DNA of 64,000 bases from Spirochaeta isovalerica (GTDB lineage: Bacteria; Spirochaetota; Spirochaetia; DSM-2461). Within the stretch, counting starts at the first letter, position 1. Each line of letters starts with the position of its first letter. The stretch is taken from NCBI RefSeq assembly GCF_014207565.1, contig NZ_JACHGJ010000007.1, forward strand, positions 1-64,000, given 5' to 3'. This document shows positions 52,564 to 60,575 of the stretch, piece by piece. The position numbers were made by a program, and so were the translations under genes. The notes below the pieces were generated by a model. The model was given only the letters and a program-made list of their open reading frames with translations, did not search any database and was not told the DNA's origin.

Positions 52564-54054
52564 TTACTTGAATACAACACTCAGGGTGTTCATATATTTA
52601 GTGTATTTTTCATACACCTTATCGTACTTCTCCGCATCGGACCCCGGTTCGTAGCGGAAGAGTTCCGTACCGCTGCAATGCTCATCAGTGAGTTTCTTAA
52701 TCTCTTTTTCACCGCCGTGGATATGGTTATAAGCCCAGAGAGCCTGAACTGCTCCGCCCATGGCTGCCGCTTCGGCATTATCAGTCACAATGATGGGAGT
52801 CCGGAGAATGTCAGCGGCAATCTGACGCCATCTGAGACTTTTCGATCCGCCTCCGGTCAGAATGATTTCAGCCGGTTTAAAACCGAGTCTGACAAAACTG
52901 TCCAGGCCCACCTTCATCCCGAAAATGGCCGCTTCCATAGAGGCCCGTATGATATTCGCTTCGGTCACATTGGTCATGTTCATACCGATGAGAGATCCCT
53001 CCCCGTTGGGAAAGTTAGGAGTTCTCTCGCCGTTAAAGTAAGGCAACATGATCAATCCCCCGCTGCCCGCACCGGCTTCCTCTGCCAATCTGTCGATTTT
53101 ATCCACCTCGATTTTCAGGAGCTTGCGCATCACTTCCGTGGCGACAGTGCAGTTCATGGTACAGAGAAGAGGCAGCCATCCTCCTGTGGAGGAACAGAAA
53201 GCCGCGATATTGCCTTCGGGATCGATAATCGGTTTGTCCGAATAACCGAACATGGTTCCCGAAGTTCCCAGGCTCATGGTCATGACGCCATCGGCGACGG
53301 CTCCCGTCCCGATGGCGGCTATCATATTATCCCCGCCGCCGGAGGAAACGAGAATGCCTTCGGGCAGCCCGAATAGTTCTGAAGCCTCTTTCGTGACATA
53401 TCCAGCCGGTTCGTGAGCTTCAATCAAGCGGGGCAGAGCTTCCGAGAGATCCCGAACCGGATCGAGTGCTGCCAGCACATCTTCGCTCCATGTCCTTTTT
53501 CTCACATCGAGCAGGGCCGTTCCCGAAGCGTCTCCGTATTCCATGACTTTTTCGCCGGTGAGCCGGTAGTTCATGTAGTCATGGGGAAGGAGGATGGTGT
53601 CCATGCGATCATAGAGATTTTTATGATTTTCCTTGAGCCACAGGATCTTGGAAGCCGTATAGCCGGCCAGAACGGGATTGCCCGCTTTCTCAATTATGCC
53701 ATCGAAACCGCCGGCTTTGCTGTTGATTTTATCGCATTGATCCTGCGTGGCCGTATCGCACCAGAGCTTGACGGGACGGAGGACCTGTCCATCTTTATCG
53801 AGAGGAACAAATCCGTGCTGCTGTCCTGAAACACCGACGGCAATCGCCGAATCCCGGACCTCTTTATCTATTTCACCGAAAGCTTTGACGGCGGCATCTA
53901 TCCACCACCGGGCTTCCTGCTCTCTCGTTCCGTCATCGGCGCTGATCATATCATGAGGCGCCGAAGCGGAGGCGATGATCTTTTTATTTTCAAAATCGTA
54001 AAAGAGAACTTTGGTACTCTGGGTTCCCAGATCGATTCCCACAATGGTTTTCAC
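52564..54054 (-). CDS. xylB: Xylulokinase
   Basis: 496 residues. FGGY kinase: N-terminal VGIDLGTQSTKV phosphate loop, SGQQHGFVPLD, GGGDNMIAAIGTG and the C-terminal LTGGGSKSLRWRQIAADIL. Phosphorylates xylulose with ATP to enter the pentose phosphate pathway. Starts with GTG 54054; the GAGGA seven bases ahead supports this. First gene of the xylBA operon; its upstream region is shared with the divergent AraC-type regulator. A weak -10 GATAAT (54087-54092, minus) without a -35 fits activation by an AraC protein. Confidence 0.97.
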   Translation of the reverse strand: MKTIVGIDLGTQSTKVLFYDFENKKIIASASAPHDMISADDGTREQEARWWIDAAVKAFGEIDKEVRDSAIAVGVSGQQHGFVPLDKDGQVLRPVKLWCDTATQDQCDKINSKAGGFDGIIEKAGNPVLAGYTASKILWLKENHKNLYDRMDTILLPHDYMNYRLTGEKVMEYGDASGTALLDVRKRTWSEDVLAALDPVRDLSEALPRLIEAHEPAGYVTKEASELFGLPEGILVSSGGGDNMIAAIGTGAVADGVMTMSLGTSGTMFGYSDKPIIDPEGNIAAFCSSTGGWLPLLCTMNCTVATEVMRKLLKIEVDKIDRLAEEAGAGSGGLIMLPYFNGERTPNFPNGEGSLIGMNMTNVTEANIIRASMEAAIFGMKVGLDSFVRLGFKPAEIILTGGGSKSLRWRQIAADILRTPIIVTDNAEAAAMGGAVQALWAYNHIHGGEKEIKKLTDEHCSGTELFRYEPGSDAEKYDKVYEKYTKYMNTLSVVFK

Positions 54055-54112
54055 TTTGTTATCCTCTTTGCTTTTATGATCCCAGTATTATCCCGAATTT
54101 CCCATTAAAGAA

Positions 54113-54142
54113 TGGACAGAAATGACAAAACATACATATTAT
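54113..54142 (+). promoter_or_regulatory. Promoter of the AraC regulator gene, leaderless type
   Basis: -35 TGGACA (54113-54118), spacer of 18, -10 TATTAT (54137-54142), seven bases to ATG 54150. No Shine-Dalgarno. Confidence 0.55.
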
Positions 54143-54149
54143 TGACATT

Positions 54150-54965
54150 ATGGAAATAAAAGATGCGGTTTTCGTCTATCAGATGATTGAGGAAAAAGAG
54201 GTGGAGTGGCACAGCCGTATCCACAATCATGATCAGAGAGAGTACGAAATTCACTACTTTCTTCAGGGGGAGGGTAAATTCAGAACCGGCGCGACAACAT
54301 ACAACATTTCCAAAGGGTCACTGTTTCTGACCGCCCCTTTTGAAGAGCACACCATAACCAGCACAAACCTGACCCGCCCTCTCACCTACTACGCCGTTCT
54401 CATAAAAACCGACCCCCGGGATTTCGAGATCGAAGATCTGCTCAGGAAAGAGTTGCAGAACAGCAATTATTACAATATCGGGACCAATTACCGCTTTTTC
54501 TTCGAGGAATTGAGAGAGAAAGGACTTTCGGAGAACAGCAATCTCAGGAAATCAGCCTATCATCAGTTGCTCTCCTTTCTCTATCAGCTATCGGAAGATG
54601 AGCTGATGACGGGAAGCGGCAACAGGGAGAGCGTTCATATTGAAAAAGCCCTGATGATGATGCAGAACAACATATTCTCCGAAGTGACTCTGGCCGATAT
54701 AACGGAAAAACTCAAAATCACCGACGCCTATTTCATCCGCCTGTTCAAAAAGAAGATGAAAACGACGCCGATGAAATACTATACAAAACTGAAGGTGGAA
54801 GCGGGCGCCTCCATGCTGATATCAAGCTCTCTCAAGGTATACGAAATTGCCGACCGGCTCAATTTCTATTCAGAATTTCACTTCAGCCGGGTTTTCAAGC
54901 AGCACACGGGAGTCTCTCCGAGACAGTACAGGAACGAATACAGACAGATTACCGGCAATTCCTGA
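54150..54965 (+). CDS. AraC-family regulator of the xylose genes
   Basis: 271 residues. The N-terminal ~150 residues form a cupin-like sensor (HYFLQGEGKFRTGATTYNISKGSLFLTAP in parts), the C-terminal ~100 two AraC helix-turn-helix motifs (TLADITEKLKITDAYFIRLFKKKM and VYEIADRLNFYSEFHFSRVFKQHTGVSPRQYRNE). Divergent from xylBA, so it most likely activates them in response to xylose; this rests on position. The start is leaderless by its promoter. Confidence 0.9.
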   Translation: MEIKDAVFVYQMIEEKEVEWHSRIHNHDQREYEIHYFLQGEGKFRTGATTYNISKGSLFLTAPFEEHTITSTNLTRPLTYYAVLIKTDPRDFEIEDLLRKELQNSNYYNIGTNYRFFFEELREKGLSENSNLRKSAYHQLLSFLYQLSEDELMTGSGNRESVHIEKALMMMQNNIFSEVTLADITEKLKITDAYFIRLFKKKMKTTPMKYYTKLKVEAGASMLISSSLKVYEIADRLNFYSEFHFSRVFKQHTGVSPRQYRNEYRQITGNS

Positions 54966-54984
54966 ATTGCCTACAGGAATTTTC

Positions 54985-56769
54985 TCAGTCCGGTTCCTCA
55001 AGCAATTCCAGATCATCGGGATCTTCAAAATCTGAAAGCTCTTCCGGTGTGCCCGCCTCGAAAATCTCTTCGGAGCCGGGCAGTTCGTTCGAATCCGTCA
55101 CAGTCAGCCTTTCGAGCATTTCTGAAAATTCACTCAGCTGATCCTGTTTCTCAAGTCTCATGGAACACCCCAGGCGATAGATATTGCCGTCCATTTCCAC
55201 CCGCCTCGGCGTAAAAACAATGTCAATACCGCTCTTATCCGTAAACCCGAGAGGAAAAACGACCTGGGCATGAACTTCACAATTTAATTCAAAGTTGAAA
55301 TCGCTGTAGAGAAGAAGGCCGGAAAGAGATAAATCCCCCAGATGACCGATGAATTTTTCTCCCTGAAAGACCTCCAGGTTGTACAGCAGCCCGCGGCGCT
55401 CCTCTTTCCGGCCCAACTGATCGAGAAGCCTTTTTTTACTGAAACGCACATGTTTGACCGCATAGAGAAGTTCTTTACCTCCCACTTTGAGGTAAGTGGC
55501 CAGCTGAGAAAGGATTTGCGCAGTACGCGAGGTCTCTTCTGCTCCCTTCGAGGCCTGACGGACATCTTTAAGAATGGCTTCATAACCGCTCGACTGTTCC
55601 TTCAGCGATTCGGCAAAACCGTTTATCCGGTCCTGGGATCGACCGGCAACAGCAAGATTTTCTTTAATAATCCGGCTCTGTTCTTCGAACTGGTTCTGAA
55701 AATCCTTCATGGCATCACTGAGTTTCTGTGTTTTTCCGCTGATCTCACCGAGAATGCTTCTCGCTTCGTCGCCGAAGTTCCGCACTTTGTGAATTCTCTC
55801 GACTCCGTTCTTCCAATACCGGTTATTCTCATTAATGCTTTGGCTGGTTTCCTTAAGGTAAAGCCCTACTTCCTGAATCGAATCTCTGGAATACTCCGAA
55901 AGCTTCCGGACTTCCGATGCGATTACAGCAAATCCTTGTCCAGACTTCCCGGCCCTGGCCGCTTCAATCGATGCATTGGTCGCGAGGATATGTGTTCTTT
56001 CGGCTATATCCTCCAGATTGTCTATGACATGGCCGACCCGGGAGGTCTGATCACTCATGTGTTCCATGCTTCTCTCAAGGTTTTTCATAGCTCCGGTTAA
56101 ATCGGCGACCACATCGGCAGATTGTCCGATGCTGACAAGACCGCTGTCGGCGGCTTCTGTTGCAGAGCGGGTGTCCTGAGTAAGACGGAGCAGGTTTCCG
56201 GCGGCGTCGGAGGACCGTTCCGCCAGTCCTTTATAGACATGGGAGGATTGGCTGAGCTGTTCCAGGATTTCGGAAATATCCCTGTCGAGTCTACTCAATG
56301 AATCCTGAAATAGCTTCACCTGTCCGTAGATCCTTTCCATTCCCTCCGATTGTTCTATCGATTGACCGGACATATGACGGGCCGAAAAAAAGATATCGGA
56401 AGCGAAGAGATTGAATTTTTTCGTAGACCGGGAAATATCCAGAAAAACAGAATTAAGATGGGTCGTAAAATCATTGAGTTTTCCCCCGACATCGCTGTCG
56501 GGGTCTGTCCCGGAAAATGATTTTACCAGGTCGATATTGTTCTTTCCGTTGATTTGTGACAGATAGCTGACAATGCTGTTAACATCTTTCCGGTCATAAC
56601 GGAGATTAATAAAGAGAACCAGAAAGGCTGATAATGGATTAATAACTAGAATGGCGACCAAACTGAGCTCTGTATTTTGAGGAACGAGAAAAACAAAAAC
56701 CAGGAGATTCTCAAGAATAAGGATTAGAAATGAGAGGAGAAGGCGAATACGATTTTTTGCTATAATCAC
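54985..56769 (-). CDS. Chemoreceptor-like signalling protein with C-terminal PilZ domain
   Basis: 594 residues from GTG 56769. Two adjacent membrane helices (~8-55), a helical region, an MCP signalling hairpin with a divergent tip (AERTHILATNASIEAARAG, the usual form being [17 protein letters not shown]), then a PilZ domain (~450-560) with RKEER and DLSLSG (the RxxxR and DxSxxG cyclic-di-GMP contacts), and an acidic tail. The first helices leave almost no periplasmic part, so input is probably cytoplasmic: cyclic-di-GMP via PilZ. Tip changes make CheA/CheW binding uncertain. Confidence 0.88.
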   Translation of the reverse strand: MIIAKNRIRLLLSFLILILENLLVFVFLVPQNTELSLVAILVINPLSAFLVLFINLRYDRKDVNSIVSYLSQINGKNNIDLVKSFSGTDPDSDVGGKLNDFTTHLNSVFLDISRSTKKFNLFASDIFFSARHMSGQSIEQSEGMERIYGQVKLFQDSLSRLDRDISEILEQLSQSSHVYKGLAERSSDAAGNLLRLTQDTRSATEAADSGLVSIGQSADVVADLTGAMKNLERSMEHMSDQTSRVGHVIDNLEDIAERTHILATNASIEAARAGKSGQGFAVIASEVRKLSEYSRDSIQEVGLYLKETSQSINENNRYWKNGVERIHKVRNFGDEARSILGEISGKTQKLSDAMKDFQNQFEEQSRIIKENLAVAGRSQDRINGFAESLKEQSSGYEAILKDVRQASKGAEETSRTAQILSQLATYLKVGGKELLYAVKHVRFSKKRLLDQLGRKEERRGLLYNLEVFQGEKFIGHLGDLSLSGLLLYSDFNFELNCEVHAQVVFPLGFTDKSGIDIVFTPRRVEMDGNIYRLGCSMRLEKQDQLSEFSEMLERLTVTDSNELPGSEEIFEAGTPEELSDFEDPDDLELLEEPD

Positions 56770-56777
56770 AATTCAAT

Positions 56778-56805
56778 ATTATAACTTCAGCAGTAGCCCT
56801 GCAAA
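56778..56805 (-). promoter_or_regulatory. Promoter of the MCP-PilZ gene, leaderless type
   Basis: Minus strand: -35-like TTTGCA (56800-56805), spacer of 16, perfect -10 TATAAT (56778-56783), eight bases to the GTG start at 56769. No Shine-Dalgarno. Confidence 0.45.
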
Positions 56806-56851
56806 TTCAATAAGAAAGATTCTCAAAATGAATAACATTAACCGGGATAAT

Positions 56852-56880
56852 TTGTTTTACAGTTACAGTAAGTTTACAAT
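56852..56880 (+). promoter_or_regulatory. Promoter of the membrane protein gene at 56908
   Basis: -35 TTGTTT (56852-56857), spacer of 17, -10 TACAAT (56875-56880). A GGAG lies between it and the ATG, a normal leadered arrangement. Confidence 0.55.
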
Positions 56881-56907
56881 AGAAATAGAAAACTGGAGTT
56901 TATCGAG

Positions 56908-57486
56908 ATGCCTGAGAATAGAAACAAATATGCTCCAGCAGCCCTTGCTGCTGGAGCATTATTATCCGTGCTGGCCCTTATCACCCCACAGTCTGAGATC
57001 GTCATTTCAGTCATTATTAGGCTGATGGCCGCAGCGATAGCCCTTTATTATTCCATTAAGCTCAGGGAATGGAAGCTTCTTCTCCTCATGGCCATGTATA
57101 TCCTTATGTCTATCAGACAGATTCTGACTCTCTTTATGTGGATCGGCCTGATCGAGACAACCGGATCTTCCAGGTTTATAAGCGAACTGCCGGGATTTCT
57201 TGTCACTTTGCTGACTCTTATAACAATTATCTATATCGGGAATGAACTATCGAGAGAAAGGAAGATTATTCTCAAACAGAATAGCCATATCGATAAACTG
57301 TCCGGACTCCTTCCGATCTGCTCCAAATGCAAAAGGATCCGGGACGACGAAGGATACTGGAAACAGATCGAATCCTATATCGAACAGCATTCCGAAACCC
57401 AGTTTACTCATGGATTATGCGAAGATTGCGCAGACGAGCTTTACGGCAATGAAAAATGGTATAAAAAGATGAGAGATGACTCTTGA
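56908..57486 (+). CDS. Membrane protein with four-cysteine (zinc-ribbon-like) tail
   Basis: 192 residues. Four or five membrane helices in the first ~120 residues, a short coiled coil, then LLPICSKCKRIRDDEGYWKQIESYI...HGLCEDCADEL. The CxxC...CxxC tail with the fixed spacer and KRIRDD/GYW signature is found at the C-terminus of many bacterial sensor and response-regulator proteins; its role is not known to me. It is not in an operon with neighbours. Starts at ATG 56908 with GGAG ahead. Confidence 0.8.
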   Translation: MPENRNKYAPAALAAGALLSVLALITPQSEIVISVIIRLMAAAIALYYSIKLREWKLLLLMAMYILMSIRQILTLFMWIGLIETTGSSRFISELPGFLVTLLTLITIIYIGNELSRERKIILKQNSHIDKLSGLLPICSKCKRIRDDEGYWKQIESYIEQHSETQFTHGLCEDCADELYGNEKWYKKMRDDS

Positions 57487-57514
57487 GCTTGAGACAGGAC
57501 TCTCAACGGGACAA

Positions 57515-58393
57515 TCAGTCCTTCAGTTCTGCAGCAAAGGGAATGGAATCCATAGCCCCGGGCCGCGATACCGTTACCGCAGAAGCTTCAGCCGCCATCT
57601 CCATAGCCTTTCGGACATCTGTACCGTCGATCCTCGCAGCCAGATAGTACCCCAGAAATGTATCGCCGGCAGCAGTCGTATCCACAGCATCAGCTTTTAC
57701 AGCCGGTACATGGATCCTTTCGTCATCACAGCCGTAATAGGCTCCTTCTACTCCGGCCGTCATGACAATGTCCTTCCCCGGGAACAGCCGTGTCAGCTTA
57801 TCCAGAATTTCTTCAAAAGCCCCGGATGCGCCGGCCAGCCCGGCGCCTTCGTGTTCATTGACGATGAGGATGTCCACCAGATCGAGAGGCCAGGAGAGAA
57901 TAGAGGAATCGAAGGGAGCCGGGTTGATGCAGATCCTCATCCCCTTTTCTCTGGCTCTCCGGATAATGCCTTCGGTTCCGTTGATTTCATTCTGAAGGAC
58001 AAGATAATCTCCCTCACTAAAAGAAGAGAGCGTTTGCTCAATATCCTTCTCCTCTATCTTCCGGTTGCCTCCGGCCGATAGAATGATGGAATTTTCCCCA
58101 CGGGGCGTCAGCTGGATGATGGCCTGTCCCGAAGGACCGTCATAGACTTTGACGAAATCGGTGTTGACGCCGTAGGAATTCAGTTTATCCAGAAGCCACC
58201 GCCCGTCCTCTCCGATCTTTCCGCCATGAAAAACCTCGGCCCCGGCTTTGGACAGGGCGACGGACTGGTTAGCGCCTTTGCCCCCGGCAAAGTATTCCAC
58301 ATCTCCCCCGGAGAGAGTTTCCCCAGGCAGGATGATATGATCGACCCGGAAGACCAGATCGATATTGAGGGAACCGAAATTGAGGATTTTCAC
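57515..58393 (-). CDS. rbsK: Ribokinase
   Basis: 292 residues from GTG 58393 (AAGGAG upstream). PfkB-family ribokinase: NFGSLNIDLVFRVDHI start, GGKGANQSVALSKAG substrate loop, NEHEGAGLAG and the DTTAAGDTFLGYY catalytic motif. Phosphorylates ribose or another nucleoside sugar. 56 bases after the threonine aldolase gene on the same strand; no ribose transporter is near. Confidence 0.93.
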   Translation of the reverse strand: MKILNFGSLNIDLVFRVDHIILPGETLSGGDVEYFAGGKGANQSVALSKAGAEVFHGGKIGEDGRWLLDKLNSYGVNTDFVKVYDGPSGQAIIQLTPRGENSIILSAGGNRKIEEKDIEQTLSSFSEGDYLVLQNEINGTEGIIRRAREKGMRICINPAPFDSSILSWPLDLVDILIVNEHEGAGLAGASGAFEEILDKLTRLFPGKDIVMTAGVEGAYYGCDDERIHVPAVKADAVDTTAAGDTFLGYYLAARIDGTDVRKAMEMAAEASAVTVSRPGAMDSIPFAAELKD

Positions 58394-58449
58394 AGCAGCG
58401 CTCCTTGACGTTTATCTCTGACAGCTTTCCACCATCAATTTTTCCCAAA

Positions 58450-59475
58450 TCACAAGTTCAAATTTGTAAGGATTTTACAAACCTCATCGACTTCATCGGA
58501 AGAGATTTCCAGACTTGTCACAAAACGGATCTCATTATGAGCCGAAGCGATGGCCCGGACACCTTTAGACGCCATCTTCTCATTCACAGAAGAAGCCTGC
58601 CCGTCCGCTGTATAGGCAAAGACAATATTAGTCTCCACTTTGGACAGATCCACAGTGATTCCCGGGAAGGCATCGAGAGTTTCCGCAAGTTTAAGACAGT
58701 TGGCGTGATCTACCGCCAGCCTATCCACATGGTTTTCCAGAGCATAGATTCCCGCTGCCGCCAGAATGCCGGCCTGACGCATACCGCCGCCGAGCATTTT
58801 CCTGACAACCCTCGACCGCTCGATGAACTCTTTCGTCCCGCAGAGCATGGAACCGACAGGCGCTCCCAGGCCTTTGGAGAGACAGAAAGTGACAGAGTCG
58901 GTGTAGGAGGAAATTTCCGCCGCCGACATTCCCGACGCCGTAACGGCATTGAAGAGGCGGGCTCCGTCCATATGGATCTTCAGACCGTAATCGTCGGCAA
59001 ATGCCCTGACTTCGGCCAGATCATCTTTGCGCCAGTAGATTCCGCCGGCGAAATTGTGGGTGTTCTCCACCTCGATCATGCTCGTATGGGCGATATCGTA
59101 ATCGTCTTTCTTGATCATGGGCTCCATGGCGGACCGCTTCATGATGCCCCGGTCTCCCGGAACCGAAATAGGCATGCATCCCGCTACAGCAGCAGCTCCC
59201 CCCACTTCATGGTGGATTGTGTGGGCCTGCTCATGCATGAGCACTTCATTGCCTCTGCCGCCCGCCACATAGAGGGCTATCAGATTGGCCATGGAACCGG
59301 AAGGGACAAAGAGGGAAGCCTCTTTTCCCGTCAGTTCGCTGCACATATCCTGAAGACGGTTAACCGTTTTGTCTTCAGCGTAAACATCATCACCCACTTC
59401 CGCTTCGTACATGGCTTTTCTCATGGCATCGGTAGGTTTTGTAAAAGTATCGCTTCTCAATTCGTATTGTTTCAT
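58450..59475 (-). CDS. ltaE: Low-specificity L-threonine aldolase
   Basis: 341 residues from ATG 59475; longer frames run into the divergent methyltransferase gene. PLP enzyme cleaving threonine to glycine and acetaldehyde. Family motifs are ELRSDTFTKPT at the N-terminus, GDDVYAEDKTVNRLQ and the PLP lysine in FCLSKGLGAPVGS, with HMDGARLFNA before it. TAAAAT lies 8 bases before the ATG with no clear -35, and no Shine-Dalgarno is present. Confidence 0.93.
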   Translation of the reverse strand: MKQYELRSDTFTKPTDAMRKAMYEAEVGDDVYAEDKTVNRLQDMCSELTGKEASLFVPSGSMANLIALYVAGGRGNEVLMHEQAHTIHHEVGGAAAVAGCMPISVPGDRGIMKRSAMEPMIKKDDYDIAHTSMIEVENTHNFAGGIYWRKDDLAEVRAFADDYGLKIHMDGARLFNAVTASGMSAAEISSYTDSVTFCLSKGLGAPVGSMLCGTKEFIERSRVVRKMLGGGMRQAGILAAAGIYALENHVDRLAVDHANCLKLAETLDAFPGITVDLSKVETNIVFAYTADGQASSVNEKMASKGVRAIASAHNEIRFVTSLEISSDEVDEVCKILTNLNL

Positions 59476-59523
59476 ATCTGTCGATTTTATCATGGATATA
59501 AACCGCGGAACAGAGAATAGACG

Positions 59524-59552
59524 TTGATTTCTTTCACCGGAGCCTGTACTTT
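59524..59552 (+). promoter_or_regulatory. Promoter of the methyltransferase gene, leaderless type
   Basis: -35 TTGATT (59524-59529), spacer of 17, -10 TACTTT (59547-59552), six bases to ATG 59559. A GGAG further upstream is too far for a Shine-Dalgarno. Confidence 0.5.
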
Positions 59553-59558
59553 GACTCC

Positions 59559-60455
59559 ATGATATGGGTTCACAGAAATTATCCCGACGGTTTTGACGAT
59601 CTCTCCAAAGCGGAAATGCTGGCCTGCGGCCTGACTCAGGTTTCAAAGCGCTTTTTTACCGGCGAAACTTTCAACCTCGAAGCGAGCGCTTACGCAGGGT
59701 TTTCCGTTGAAGAGATGATAAGAGGCCATTCTGCCGAAGAGATTATCAGGGATTTTCCCGGTGAGATCCCCTCCCCTTTCCGCATGGAAAAACTGGTGGG
59801 AACCTACCGGTATGGTTCCAGGACCTATGCCCTTCTGGCCCATAAATACAAAAAGGGAGATATCCGGGCCTCCGATCCCGCATCGATCATCCTCGTTTTC
59901 ACACCTGATAACGGTAAGACATGGATCGCCGGTTACCTGAAAGAGAAAAAAAACAGTCTGGTGGAAAAGCTCTCCTCGGTCAGCGGCCGGACCTCGGTCT
60001 CCCTTTCGGCCCAGGCGGCCCTGGCCATGGTGCATCTGGCGCCGGGCAACCCTGTCATTGATCCCTGCTGCGGCACAGGGCTGATTCCGCTGGCTTCGGT
60101 CCTGCTCGGAAGAGAGACTCTGGCCGCTGACAACAACTATAAAATGATACGCCATGCCAGACAGAACAGAGACGAGCTGAATCTGAACCTGGAAATTCCC
60201 CGCAAAGACGCCTTTGAACCCTGGCATGACGGCGGATGCCTTGTCAGTGATTTCCCCGCCGACAGAAACTGGACGACCTCCGAAAAGGACCTGGGTCTTC
60301 AGCTCTTTAGAGCCTGGATACCCCATATAAGCAGTTTCTGCGTAATCCTGCCGGAGAAAGTCGTTGAGAAGCTTCCACGGACAATACAAATCAGCTCATT
60401 AGTGCCCTTTACTGCGAACCGGTCGATTGTGGTAGGTACAGTAAAAAACGGCTAA
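59559..60455 (+). CDS. Putative RNA methyltransferase, Trm11/UPF0020-like
   Basis: 298 residues. Residues ~150-260 hold a SAM-binding domain with VIDPCCGTGLIPL (motif I) and AADNNYKMIRHARQN (motif II), as in the UPF0020/Trm11 group that modifies guanines of tRNA or rRNA. The N-terminal ~140 residues are unlike a full THUMP domain. The catalytic NPPY-type motif is replaced by SDFPADRNW, so activity or target may differ. Related to tRNA m2G methyltransferases only by fold; confidence in function is modest. Confidence 0.7.
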   Translation: MIWVHRNYPDGFDDLSKAEMLACGLTQVSKRFFTGETFNLEASAYAGFSVEEMIRGHSAEEIIRDFPGEIPSPFRMEKLVGTYRYGSRTYALLAHKYKKGDIRASDPASIILVFTPDNGKTWIAGYLKEKKNSLVEKLSSVSGRTSVSLSAQAALAMVHLAPGNPVIDPCCGTGLIPLASVLLGRETLAADNNYKMIRHARQNRDELNLNLEIPRKDAFEPWHDGGCLVSDFPADRNWTTSEKDLGLQLFRAWIPHISSFCVILPEKVVEKLPRTIQISSLVPFTANRSIVVGTVKNG

Positions 60456-60512
60456 AGAAAACGAAAGCTTATTCGTCAGTCATAACAAATCATTAAAAAA
60501 AGTAAAAAGAGA

Positions 60513-60542
60513 TTGAGCAGCTCCCCTCTATTTCTCTAGAAT
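60513..60542 (+). promoter_or_regulatory. Promoter and leader hairpin of hom
   Basis: -35 TTGAGC (60513-60518), spacer of 18, -10 TAGAAT (60537-60542). An imperfect hairpin (ATTTCTCT 60530-60537 with AGAGAAAT 60553-60560) overlaps it, ahead of the Shine-Dalgarno GGAGG. Confidence 0.4.
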
Positions 60543-60575
60543 GAAGGTGTAGAGAGAAATTCTGGAGGTTAGCGC

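Noticed and set aside
58405-59520. 371-residue plus-strand frame over threonine aldolase
   Set aside because: Antisense to a gene with intact PLP motifs; no start signals.
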